From the NCBI GenBank assembly GCA_033977485.1, contig CM066995.1, forward strand, positions 44,761,736-44,825,735: a DNA stretch of 64,000 nt. The letters are read 5' to 3'. Positions 11,431-22,438 of this stretch are shown piece after piece. A model generated the notes under the pieces. The model made no database searches. It saw nothing but the letters and a program-made list of their open reading frames with translations, and had not been told where the DNA came from. Position numbers and translations under genes: made by a program. This DNA is from Hydrangea macrophylla (Eukaryota; Streptophyta; Magnoliopsida; Cornales; Hydrangeaceae). The number at the start of each line of letters is the position of its first letter. Positions within the stretch are counted from its first letter, which is position 1.

Positions 11431-11775
11431 TCCCCTGTGTCAATTGATGATGGTAGCTTTTGGACTACTGTTCACCTAACTCATAGGCATGGAGTAAGGC
11501 GTCGTTGGTCCGTTGCCCCCACTAGATATGCTTAGATATTTTCTTTGGGCAATTTGTAAATATTGGGCTAGTCATCCCACTTTTGGTGCTGACGCATATT
11601 ATAGGTAGCACTAGGATGTATATAGGGCAATGACTCCCATAATTTTGTATTATCGGATTAGTAGTCCCAAAACCATATCTTTTGATTAGATAGAAGCATA
11701 AACTTGACATATTAAATGTAACTGCTTGCAAATATATATATAAAACTACTTTTGGAAGCCGTACAAGCAATACTC
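11431..11775. other. Unassigned spacer
   Basis: Between the LTR-like fragment and the broken end of LTR-3. No coding region or repeat was recognised. The ORF translations are shadows. Confidence 0.4.
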
Positions 11776-11995
11776 TTCTTCTTCTTCCTTGAAGCTTCAA
11801 GGTTCTTCAATGGAGATTTGAGGAATTTGGGCGAAATAGGTAAGATTTCTATGGGCTTTCTCTTTCTATATCTCTCTAAGAACAATCTCAACTCCAAAAT
11901 TCAACTTCTCCTCCAAGATTCAAGTATCATCCCCTGTATTCAAGTCTCTCCTTCAAGATTCAAGTCTCCAACCCCTCAAAATGAGAGAAAATGGG

Positions 11996-12005
11996 GTTTT
12001 TATAG
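11996..12005 (-). promoter_or_regulatory. TATA box of LTR-3
   Basis: TCTATAAAAACCCC on the minus strand, in the same leader context as LTR-2. Confidence 0.5.
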
Positions 12006-12204
12006 ACTTGCATTATCTTAGGGGCTAAGATAAGGGTAGATAAGTCAATTAGGGATGGTGGGAGCATGGTTTACATGACCTAGGAGTAGTAAACACGTAC
12101 ACAAAAAACAGCATCGTTTGGTGCAATCATTTGATCAAAGATTGAAAAAGAATTTTGACTTAAAATTACAAATTAGCCCAAGCCGGCGCTCAATGAAGAT
12201 GAAG

Positions 12205-12286
12205 CGGCACTCGCTGAGTGCCGAACGGCATTCAGTGAGTACCGCAGCGGCATTCACTAACTACCGTTCGGGCACTTTGAGTGTCG
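12205..12286. repeat. 19-nt hairpin cluster in U3 of LTR-3
   Basis: Units at 12205-12223 (CGGCACTCGCTGAGTGCCG, perfect 8-bp stem), 12226-12244, 12248-12266 and a weaker one from about 12269, spaced 2-3 nt. Homologous in design to 1815-1876. Confidence 0.85.
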
Positions 12287-12977
12287 CTGCACAGCAGTTC
12301 AGCACTATTCACAGCAATTCAGCACCTTAATTTCATTTCATGTCATTTAAGTAAATGTCGTTTAATTTATGTATTTACTTAAGACATTAAATGCAATTAA
12401 GGAAATACCTCCCATTTGGATTCAATAAAAATATCTAAAAAATCAAAATCCTTAAGGATAAAAAAGTCAACTCTCCCTCCGAAGCAAAATTTCCAATTCC
12501 TGAACAATTCTTATTAAATACCTTTCGATTTCTCCATGTTCCCTTTCATTTAAAAATTCTTAAAAATCATTTCTACCATAAGGCAGACACAATGAACAAT
12601 TACCAGGACTTTTCATCTTGAAATTCAAAAATCTTACGATTGACTCCATTTTGACCCGTTGACTTTCACTAGGTCAACTATTGACTTTTTTCGAGGTTCA
12701 TGCTGAATTTCTCTCATTTTGAAAAAATGGTTTTAAAATGCTCCGAGGACAATGTTGTGTTTCTATACGTGTTCAAATCTCATGGTCTACGAGGTGACGG
12801 ATAGATGAGAATTTTGGTCTTTTTTGGCTGAAAATGGTGATTTTGAACCGAGATTCTTCTAGGAAGAAAGTCAAATTGCTTGTAAGAGTCTTGATTCTGA
12901 CAAGACATATTCATCATTGATCTCCAGAGGTAAATCCCCCTAAGTTTAATAGTTCGGTCAAAATTGGGGTGTCTACA

Positions 12978-14729
12978 CCTCCCAAAACAAAAATAGTTTT
13001 GCTCTCCAACTTTCAGTTTTTCGATTTGGAATTGAAGGAGCTCAAATACACTTTTCTAGGGACTGAAAAAACTTATCCAATCATCATATCATCTGCCCTA
13101 AGTCTAGAGCAAGAGGGCAAACTAATTCAGATGTTGAAACAACACAAGGGAGCATTGGGATGGACTATTGCCGACCTCAAAGGCATAAGCTCGTCTGTCT
13201 GCACCCAAAAAATATATTTGGAGGAATACACTAAACCATCACGACAAATGCAAAGGCATCTGAATCCCAACATGCAAGAAGTAGTCAAAAAGGAAGTTCT
13301 AAAACTACTTGATGTTGGGATCATATATCCTATTTCTAACAGCCCTTGGGTCAGTCCAACCCAAGTGGCACCAAAAAAGGTAGGCATAACAGTAATCTCA
13401 AATAAAGACGGCAAATTAGTACCAACACACGTCCCCACTGGATGGCGGATGTGTATCTATTACCGAAAATTGAACACCGTGACCCAAAAAGACCACTTTT
13501 CTTTACCATTCATGGATCAAATGCTAGAACGAGTGGCTGGTCATAAGTACTATAGCTTTTTGGACGGATACAGTGGTTATAACCAAATCAAAATCGCTCC
13601 TGAAGACCAGGAAAAAATAACTTTCACATGTCCGTTCGGTACTTTTGCCTACCGTTGTATGCCCTTCGGTTTATGTAATGCACTTGCTACTTTTCAGCGG
13701 TGCATGTTAAGCATATTCAGTGATATGGTCGAACAAATACTTGAAGTCTTTATGGACGATATTTCTGTGTTCGGCCATAGTTTTGAAAATTGTCTTGATA
13801 ATCTTGAACGTGTGCTAGCACGATGCGAGGACAAACACCTGGTACTAAACTGGGAAAAATGTTATTTCATGGTAACCAGTGGAATAGTCCTCGGCCACAT
13901 TATATCTGACAAAGGTATCCAAGTGGATAAAGCAAAAATAAACATAATCTCGAATCTACATGTCCCTCGTACGGTCAAAGACATCTACTCTTTTCTAGGA
14001 CATGCGGGATTTTATCGTCGATTTATCCAAAATTTTAGTGCAATATCCCGACCACTATGTCAACTGCTAGTTAAAGACACACCGTTCGAGTGGTCGAAAA
14101 GCTGTCAAATATCTTTTGATGCACTAAAGGAACACCTTACCTCGGCACCGATAATACAGGCACCTGACTGGAGTTTGCCCTTTGAACTAATGTGCGATGC
14201 TAGTGACTACGCCATTGGCGCAGTTTTAGGACAAAGGAAGGATAATAAGCCATATGTTATCTACTATGCCAGTCAAACATTAAATGAAGCTCAAATGAAC
14301 TATACAACTACTGAAAAAGAGCTACTAGCTATAGTATTCGCATTGGATAAATTTAGATCATATCTAATAGGGTCCCCAATTATCTGTTTTACAGACCATT
14401 CGGCCCTCAAATACCTATTATCCAAGAAGGATGCGAAACAAAGGCTTATCCGTTGGATACTCCTACTCCAAGAGTTTGATATCATGATCAAAGACAAAAA
14501 GGGAGTAGAGAATGTGGTCACTGACCATTTGTCGCGATTAACGTTTATTGACAATATTGAACCAACACCTATTAAGGATGAATTCCCACATGAGCAACTG
14601 ATGACTGTTTCTAATTTACCCTGGTACGTGGATATAGTAAACTACCTAGTCACAAGAGAGACCCCAAGTCATTGGTCAAATCAAGATAAAAAAACGATTC
14701 CTATCGTTCGCACGTCATTTTTTCTTTGA
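12978..14729 (+). pseudogene. pol: reverse transcriptase and RNase H (Athila-type), truncated
   Basis: One open frame of about 580 codons covers the reverse transcriptase and RNase H of a Ty3/gypsy polyprotein. The RT has the [10 protein letters not shown] stretch, a YRKLN block preceded by a mutated WRMCIYY (usually V/C-ID), DGYSGYNQI, the [17 protein letters not shown] block and the active-site FMDD at 13749-13760. RNase H follows with D in [11 protein letters not shown] in [10 protein letters not shown] in [10 protein letters not shown] and D in VTDHLSRL, so its four acidic residues are all present. The frame opens at the junction with LTR-3; the nearest start-like codon (GTG at 12969) lies in the LTR and is not genuine. 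It is a remnant, although this part has few disabling changes. Confidence 0.9.
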
Positions 14730-15891
14730 TATACCTTTTCAAGTATTGCGCTGATCAGTCAGACGTTGCATTCCAAATGAGGATAGAACCGTGATCTTAG
14801 CCCCATGCCACTCTAAAGCGTGTGGTGGCCACTTTGCTTCACAGAAGACTGCACAAAAATCCTACATAGCGGCTTCTATTGGGCAACCATATTCAAGGAT
14901 GCCCACGAATTTTGTAAATTGCATCAACGCTATCAAAAGTTAGGCGCAATCTCAAAATGAAATTCTATGCTTTTAACTCCCATAATCACAATCGAAATTT
15001 TTGATTATTGGGGCATAGATTTCATGGGCCCATTCCCGAAGTCAAATAACTGCGAGTACATACTCCTAGCTGTAGAGTATATCTCAAAATGGGTAGAGGC
15101 AATCCCCACAAGGCGAACTGATCATCGAACAGTTATTTCTTTATTAAAAGAAAATATTCTTTCGCGTTTTGGAACCCCTAAGGCATTAATTAGTGACCAA
15201 GGAAAGCACTTCTGCAATAGACCCTTGGAGTCACTTCTCAAAAAATACGGGGTTAACCATAAAATCGCCTTAGCCTACCACCCACAAACTAACGGGCAGG
15301 CAGAATTGGCTAACCAAGAAATAAAACATATTCTCGAAAAAATGGTTAGTTCAAACAGAAAAGACTGGGTATACAATCTGACTGATGCTTTATGGGCGTA
15401 CCGTACCGCTTACAAAACAAACTTGGGAATGTCCCCATATCGACTGGTGTACGGAAACGCATTCCATCTCCCTATTGAAATTGAACATAAAGCTTATTGG
15501 GCGACTCGTTCGCTAAATTTTGATATCAAAGAGGGAGGGCAATTAAGAAAACTCCAACTCGCAGAGCTCGAAGAAATCCGTCGAGATGCGTATGACTCTA
15601 CGAAGTTGTATAAAGAAAGGTTGAAGGCTCGACACGATCAGACGATTTTTCGTAAAACATTCGAGCTGGGGCAGAAAGTATTGCTTTATGACTCTCGCTT
15701 TCATCTTTTCCCAGGAAAACTCCGTTCCCAGTGGACATGATCATTCATTGTTATCCGTTTTTCCACATAGGGTCGTTGAGCTATTGAATCCAAAGAATGA
15801 TGAGAGTTTCAAGATCAACGACCAAAGATTGAAACCACTCTTGGACAACTTCGAACCTGAAGTTGAGCACATCCAACTGGATGAGTGCTAA
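14730..15891 (+). pseudogene. pol: integrase, frameshifted
   Basis: 14730-14966 is a broken stretch with stops where the zinc-binding HHCC domain should be; only HEFCKLHQRY-like traces remain. From 14967 a 257-codon frame holds the catalytic core: D in [10 protein letters not shown] in LISDQGKHF, and E in the [12 protein letters not shown] block, so the DDE triad is intact. The later [14 protein letters not shown] stretch is typical of Athila/Tat integrases. A frameshift or stop near 15737 interrupts the C-terminus, which continues in another frame to 15891 (VFPHRVVELLNP, then INDQRLKPLL). This is the normal end of the polyprotein. Confidence 0.85.
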
Positions 15892-17230
15892 AGCGTGTAC
15901 TCAATTGTTGTTGTATTCATTACTTTTATTGCATTTTTTTTTGCTCATTTTTGTCTGTTTTTTGTTTGTTTCCTTGTAAATGTGACATTGTTCCTAATAT
16001 GCTATTCCATATAATCTTTCCCCTGTAGGCTGTAAGAATGAGAGATGATGATGTGCACTCGATTGGGTCATGGGATGATTCAGAATATCCTAGTCTACCC
16101 TGGACTGCCGAGGAAATTGCATTCTGCCTTTCTCCTTATCAAGGGCCCGGGCCAGATGATGTAGTTGACCTGACCCAAGGGTACATCCGTTACAATACTT
16201 CCTCCTCAACATTAATCCTTTTGAGCATATGGACCTCCCTGAAGAGGAAGGAGAACTAGAGGGGTATTTCGTCGGGGAAGTAGATGATGCACTTTTGGAA
16301 TAATGGGAGAACAACTTGATGTGGGAACCATGGGTTAAAGAAGATTTACAGGATGTGGTGCCCGAACGCCATAACGCTATCTTCACTTATGTGGATGACT
16401 TCATCGTCATCGCCTCAATTCCATACATTTATGTGCACATAAGCTATTTGTTGTTCCGGCTTCAATGCCCCCTACCTGCTAGTGCATATGGTTCTATCAT
16501 GCCAATAGTGAGGTTAACTCATCACATTTCTTTTTTTCTTTTTCGTCTTTCTTTGTTTATTCCTTTCTGTTAGTCCTTGCACTTGTTTTATTTAATTTCT
16601 TTCTATTTGGTTTTCTTTTGTTGTCTTTGTCCAGGATTATCACTATGTTTCACAATGGTTTTCCAGTGTTCCTTCTGCATCAACTGTTTCATGGACCTGG
16701 ACCTTATATAGGGTCTCCTGGTACTCCACTACAATAGAGCAAATAGCTGAGGAATTACACTCCTCTATCAATGTCTCCATCCAGATCACCTCTTGCTTTT
16801 GTGCAATCAATTCTTTGGAGATTCCAGACACTTTCGATGATATTTTGGACGCTTTCAGATCTTTTTGGAATCGTGAATTATCGAGTTTGGACTCCACTTT
16901 TGAAGATGTGGTGGTGTATAAAACAATTTCAGAAGGACTTTTCATGTTCGAAGATTAGTGACTCACTTCAGTTACGTTTTGTCATTTGGTCAATCTCTTA
17001 TCAATTGAAGGCTGGACAAAGAATTGTTAGTTTTGTTTTTAATTTTATTTTAGTTTTTCTATGTAATCAGGTTTTATGTACCAAATGGGGGATGTGATTT
17101 TGCAAAAGGATGCTATTACAAAGTTATATTTATAAAATTTGCAATTTTTTATTACTATGATGATGATTTCTGGCTTACATGTCCTCTGAATAAACTGTTT
17201 TCATCATTCCTTGTATGTCCAGAACAATCT
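15892..17230 (+). other. Post-pol region of the Athila-like element
   Basis: Only fragments of open frame are seen: 16038-16259 (73 codons, acidic, opening MRDDDVHSIGSWDD), 16316-16573, and 16771-17097. None could be assigned. T-rich stretches (15920-16000, 16525-16620) and an ACCAAATGGGGGATGTGATT motif near 17080 resemble the G-rich tracts of Athila internal regions. Decayed env-like sequence is possible but not shown. Confidence 0.4.
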
Positions 17231-17282
17231 TTGTTAGTTGGGGGTACATAAATCTTTTATCTAAAGAGATCTTAGATATCTA

Positions 17283-17407
17283 AGTTTCGATCGATCGAAC
17301 ACCTCTCGATTGATCGAGAGGGTACAATCCTCAAGCGCTTTAACAGGTTTCAATCGATCGAAGGTTCGATCGATCGATAGTTCTCGATCAATCAAGACTT
17401 ATATTTA
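17283..17407. repeat. TCGATCGA palindrome cluster before a TATA-like box
   Basis: Palindromes include CCTCTCGATTGATCGAGAGG (17302-17321) and TCAATCGATCGA paired with TCGATCGATCGA (about 17349-17378). A TATATTTAAAC box begins at 17400. Just upstream, TTAGTTGGGGGTACATAA (about 17236-17253) resembles the polypurine tract preceding the LTR at 21448, so an LTR-like or internal promoter may start here. Confidence 0.65.
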
Positions 17408-17650
17408 AACGAGGCATCCCCAGCACTCTTCTTCAATATCTTTCTCTCCCTCACTCTCAAGCACTTCCACAGAGAGAGAGAGAGAACTTTCGGCGATTTT
17501 GGGCCTCCCACATTAACGGGTGCCCCAAACTCATCTTTATCATCGCCGCAGACCATCATCATCACCCTCACCTCTTCTCTGCGTGTATACATGAGGTAAG
17601 GCCCTAGGACCCTTCCTATTCCATTTTTGTTGAAAACGAGAGGGGGTGCT

Positions 17651-17671
17651 CCCCCCCCCCCCCCCCCCCCC
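17651..17671. repeat. Poly-C run (21 C)
   Basis: Uninterrupted 21-base homopolymer, prone to slippage and sequencing error. Confidence 0.9.
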
Positions 17672-17765
17672 ATTGGTCTGATGACCAATTGATGTTTATT
17701 TTTATATCTTATTTCTTGTTCTTTTTCCATTTTGGTTCGTTTTCTTGTCTCTGCTGAAATTTTGT

Positions 17766-17846
17766 TCTCGATCGATCAAGATGGGTTCAAGCGATCAAAG
17801 CCTGACTCTATTCAATCGATCGAAAAATGTTCGATCGATCGAATTT
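17766..17846. repeat. Second TCGATCGA cluster
   Basis: CTCGATCGATCAAG near 17767, then TTCAATCGATCGA and TCGATCGATCGAAT facing each other across 7 nt (about 17812-17846). It lies 60-140 bp upstream of the ATG at 17909. Confidence 0.7.
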
Positions 17847-17908
17847 AGCATCTATTTTCCTGTTTTAACTAGTCTTATGTTTTCAGTCACTATTTCAGAT
17901 CGCTCGCC

Positions 17909-18905
17909 ATGAATCCCATAACAGGCTATCATCGGGAGAAGCCTTTTGATTTGACTATACCATATCCGATACCCGAACATGGGTTCCGGAATATTTTTTA
18001 CCAATCTTGGTACACGCGTTTCTTTAGTCACCGCAAGGTTATGTTGGAGAGACCCCTCAAGACGGCCTTGCTTTCAGCTCCATGGTTCTTAGCCAGAATC
18101 AAGGATATGCTGCGATGATGTGAGATGTTGACCCAGCCAAAAAGGGTCAATATTTCTTGGGTGTGGGAGGTCTGCGCTACGATGATTAAGGACCCAGCTG
18201 CACCATTCACTTATCATTCCTTCTTCCGCGGCCAGGAGATCATAGTCAGCCCTGCCACTTTATCTGCAGCTCTAGGAGTCCCCGAGGAGCCAGAATGTGA
18301 TTGTCCTTACCAATTGGGTACTCCCAAGATCCCTTATGCCACTATTGTGCGGGAGATCACTGGCAGGGCCATCCAGTTCTGGAATGGCTCATCGCTTATC
18401 GCGGATCATTACTTGACTGACAAGTACCACATGCTCCATCTAGCACTATGCAATTGTATTTTTCCAACCTCTTATCACGAGAAGCTGGCAGCGTGGTACG
18501 TTAGGGAATTGTACTCTATAGGGACTGGGAAGCAGGTCATCCTCCCGTGGTTATATATCGAGTTTTTGGTGCAGCCCACACGCTACATTTTGGCTAAGAA
18601 GCACCTGAAAGATGCTTGGGGCATTCACAGCATCGTGACCCAGACTAGATTACTCCCTCTTGCTGCCGATACATTTCAGGCTTCTTTGAGCCGATTTGGA
18701 GAGACAGCTGCTCGCCGCTCCGACGCCCAGAAGAGAAAGAGGAAAGGAAAGGGCAAAGCTAAAGTAGGAGCGATGAAGAAGAGGCAAGGAGGGACAAACA
18801 CTGAGGATGCCGCTTTTGGGATGCCAATCGAGGCTGAGGAGCATGAATCAGGGGAGGAGGTTGATCCTGTTGAGGAGGTTGAGCGTTTTGAGCTAAGACA
18901 GCGAT

Positions 18906-18954
<49 letters not shown>

Positions 18955-19314
18955 CCAGGGAGAGTCATCTTTTGTGTCCCTCCAGACTTCCATACATTGT
19001 TCATTGAGGAGAGGGAGGCACGGATTCGACTTGAGGGCATGGTTACTCACATGTCTACGCAGATGGATGCGATTATTCTGCACTTGGGAGTTGACATGTC
19101 ACTCCATCCTACACCATCCGCTGCCGCACCGACCACTGATCCTTCATCTTCTGCACCTCCACCACCTCCAGTTGTGGCTGACCCATCATTATCGACATTA
19201 GCTGCCACGACTATGAGTGACCCAGCGATGGCTACTGCTGTTGCTGAGGGTGGAGACGCGGGTGCTCCGGCTGCGCCCATAGAGATCCCGTCCGATATTG
19301 CTGATGATGCTTAG
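17909..19314 (+). pseudogene. Plant transposon protein-like ORF (Athila second ORF), broken
   Basis: A frame starting ATG at 17909 is stopped by one TGA (18116-18118), continues in the same frame to 19201, and its last part is in another frame (about 18970-19314), so one stop and one frameshift break a protein of roughly 460-470 residues. The RGQEI-x2-SPATLSAALGVP segment (about 18215-18276) matches the R-G-x2-I-x2-SP-x2-I-x3-LG-(V/L)P pattern of the putative plant transposon protein domain found in Athila-type ORFs. Then come a basic KRKRKGKGKAKVGAMKKRQ stretch (a possible nuclear or nucleic-acid-binding signal), an acidic part, a QA-repeat tract and a Pro/Ala-rich tail. The function of the family is unknown. 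Confidence 0.7.
18908..18955 (+). repeat. (CAGGCT)n hexanucleotide, about 8 units
   Basis: Encodes alternating Gln-Ala in the frame of the preceding ORF. The frameshift separating the two halves of that ORF lies just downstream, near 18970. Confidence 0.9.
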
Positions 19315-21447
19315 ATTATGATAGTTGAGCGTTTGGAGATTTTGTTGTATTTATTTTATTTTATATTTTTCTCTCACCGCTCCCTTCGTACTCTTTTGGA
19401 TTTTGGACATTGTGGGACTGTTTGGACATTTTAGACACTCTGATCACTGCTCTGTTATTTTTATTGTTTTATCATCCCAATGATTGGTTATTTTCTTATG
19501 TATGGATCTTGTGCTGTCGTTATATATTATTTCTTTTTATATTGGTTGGTTGGAGATTGTTTGTGATTATTACAGGATGCTTTGTTTATGCCACCATTTT
19601 ACTTATACTCAGGTAATATCCATCTATTTTCATTTGCAAATCAACTTCTGAGGACATCGTTATTTTCAGTTGAGAGTGGGATGCAGATAGATAGATATTC
19701 ACCTATACATATTCGCACTTAGCACCCTGGACAATTTCATTGCAAATAACATACAATCTTGGTTAGAATTTAAAAATGAAAACTTTGAAGAAAAAAACTC
19801 TAAAAAATTTTGAAATTTTTTTTTTAAATTTTTTTTGAACTCTACGAGTAGAATAACTTTGATCATTCACTCCTGCTTAGCTGTTATTATGCAATGACAC
19901 AATCGTTTTATTCTCATCCTTTTATAAATTAAGTTCACGCGTTTTACTAGTATCACTAGGATGATTGCATTTGTTGACCTTGCATGTATCCAACATCCAT
20001 ATGCACTTGTTGATAGCTATGTAGATAACCTAAAAACGAGTTAATACGACTATTGTACTAAAGGAACAAGTGGTGAAAATTAATTACCCTTAGTGAGCTT
20101 TTGATCCAATCTTCATTTCTGAGGGAATTATCACCTAAATTCGAATTGCTTTTCTTGAATATGTGTATTAAATTCGTTGAAAAAGTCTCATTTAATTATT
20201 CACTTTGGCTGCTTATTAGAGGAGAACGTTTAGGATCTACCAACTAAACTTGATAAACACTGAAGTGCTAAAACTAAGAAATTAAGAATATGATTTAAGT
20301 CATCGCTACCCATTTCCTACAACTATCCATATTCTTTTATCCACAGAAACCGTTACGACCCGAACCCCTCACCGAATTCAATATTTCTAAATTCTATTAT
20401 GGAAAATACACACTCCTAGACCTCTACCTTGACCCCAATGGACCTTATTGTGTATCTAAAAAGAGCAAATGGTTGATGTAGTTACTGGAAGGGAGTGATT
20501 GTGGGAGTTGTTGCATAAAAAGAAATGTACAAAAGAAACGGTTGAATAAAAGTTGTCTATTAAAAAAAGGGAGGCTATGAGGATGGTTGGAATGAAGTGA
20601 AGAAGAAATAATTTAGTCTCCATCACATGCTAAAGATGTGTGATTCTTTCCCCTCTTACTTCTATCCTACTATATAAAAACCAAAAAGTCAAAACTTTAA
20701 TGATTCTTGATGACTTAGTTTGAACATGAACGTGTAAATTGAGTTATCCACAGTATTTCGCTCCTCTACTAAGTAGTATTCCATTCATGAGACTATACAC
20801 TTCAAATGTTCATTTTTCATAGAGTCAAGTATGAAAGCATTAGTAACCGAAACTTCACTCTTATCAAGGCTTTTCCCATGTGCGATTAATTTTTATGCAA
20901 GTTTCTGTGCGACGTTCATTTTTGAGTGTAAACAGTGTGAGAGTTGAGTGGAAACTACGAGTTCTAGAGATATAATAGTCTAAATAACTTTAAATAAGGT
21001 TTGACGCATAGCTGTTAACTTCACACATACACGGATACATAGATGTGATACCTAAGTTATATCTATCTTGGTAGCTTGAGGAACATGTGAATGTCTTTCA
21101 TGGTTTGTTATGAGGTTAATATGTTTTTGTAGAGCAGAGTTAGCAGTTGAATGGGAGGGATTGTGAAAAGTTTTTCTATATCTCTTTAAACTTAAATTTG
21201 AGAATTTTGTGGGTATATTCACTGCAAACCCGCACGAGACAACACTCGTCCACTAGGGGAAACCTGAGGGTTTAAAGGCTTGTTGCATATGCTAAATGCA
21301 ATCGCGATTCCTGCGAAAGTGAGTTAGGGTTATATTATTTTGTTTTAGTTTATGTTATTTTATTCCTTTTAGTCGTCGCAGTATTAGCAGTTTGCTTGTT
21401 TCAGTATCGCCTAATCGCTAGGGACTAGCAATAAGCTAGTTGGGGGT
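19315..21447 (+). other. 3' noncoding part of the Athila-like element
   Basis: About 2.1 kb without credible coding. AT-rich, with a poly-A/poly-T stretch near 19785-19850. It ends with AATAAGCTAGTTGGGGGT (about 21430-21447), a G-rich tract of the type that precedes Athila 3' LTRs. Confidence 0.55.
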
Positions 21448-21728
21448 TGTGACAAGCGGGGATATTTGTAAAATATAAACACGCTAAAAGAAGAAAATGC
21501 TTTAAATTAGTTCATAACTCCCTTTTATATCTTTAATATGGATTACAAGGCCAGGTTCTATATAATGTGACGAATCTAGTATAAGTTGTGTTGTTTTTAA
21601 CTATTACTTGTGCAGATTGATGTTTTTTTTTCTCTATGTGCAGGAATGATTAACAGATAAATGATAAGGCTGGATTGCAATAAAGGCAAGTCAAACATAA
21701 AATTTTGGGTTCGAGTGATCAAAGAGTT

Positions 21729-21819
21729 TCAATCGATCGAGTGTTCGATCGATTGAGTCCAGTTCAAGCGATCGAGTAATCCAGAATTTCAATCGATCGA
21801 GTGATGTTCGATCGATCGA
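21729..21819. repeat. TCGATCGA hairpins in U3 of the Athila-like LTR
   Basis: A perfect hairpin at 21729-21756: 12-bp stem TCAATCGATCGA / TCGATCGATTGA, loop GTGT. A second, 11 of 12 paired, at 21789-21819. Single words lie between them. The cluster is 71-161 bp upstream of the TATA box. Confidence 0.9.
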
Positions 21820-21889
21820 ACATGGTTTTTATCAAAACTTATGCGCACGCAGCAGAATAGTTGTAATCAACCCTAGCATTAGGTTTTTG

Positions 21890-21897
21890 TATAAATA
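21890..21897 (+). promoter_or_regulatory. TATA box of the Athila-like LTR
   Basis: TATAAATA within TTTTTGTATAAATACTTG, downstream of the palindrome cluster. Confidence 0.55.
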
Positions 21898-22318
21898 CTT
21901 GTTATGTTTACGTCCATAAGGACGCCCAACTTTGTTTTCTTTAGTTTTATAGAGAGTTAGAGAGTTTACATTGCTTTTATAGGCTTTAAGTTTGATCTTG
22001 CTTGTTTCTTGGATTTTCTGCGAGTTTGATCTTAATACAACGTTTCAGGTTCTATTATTTTTGGCTTATTTAAAATTTGTTTATCATCTCCAGTAATCTA
22101 AGTAAAGTTAATTGTAGTATTGCATGATAGTATACAATCACACCATAGATTTTCGTAGTTTGCATGTTTAAATCATTACCAAACAAGACTTTAATGAACT
22201 ATTACATTAAAAATAGATCTAAGACACTCCAGACCATGTCTGAGTAGTCCTAGAGTAGGGAGATCATGATGAAACAGTGATCTCCAGCCTCTGCCATGCA
22301 CCAGAATAATCCCTGTGT

Positions 22319-22438
22319 TCGATTGATCGAAGTTAGTTCGATCGATCGATACAGAGATACAGTCAATCGATCGAAGACATTTCGATGGATTGAGAGATAA
22401 TGATATTCGATTGATCGAAAGCGGGTCGATCGATCAAA
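22319..22438. repeat. Second TCGATCGA cluster of the Athila-like LTR
   Basis: TTCGATTGATCGA facing TTCGATCGATCGA, then TCAATCGATCGAAG, TTCGATGGATTGAG, TTCGATTGATCGAAAG and GTCGATCGATCAA. It lies downstream of the TATA box, so it would be transcribed. Confidence 0.8.

Larger units (their letters stand above)
11776..12977 (-). mobile_element. LTR-3: third LTR of the family, truncated
   Basis: On the minus strand it starts TGTAGACACCCCAATTTTGA at 12977 and shares its first ~75 bp with LTR-2 almost exactly. It has a 19-nt hairpin cluster (12205-12286), a TATA box at 11996-12005, and the post-TATA leader also found in LTR-2 (TCTCATTTTGA, CCATTGAAG, CTTGAAGCTT, GGAAGAAGAAGAG). Similarity stops near 11775. 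Its start abuts the pol gene at 12978 with no spacer, which truncates that element. Confidence 0.65.

Noticed and set aside
12969..12977. Start codon for the pol ORF at 12969
   Set aside because: It is a GTG belonging to the inverted LTR-3 start; the frame merely opens across the junction.
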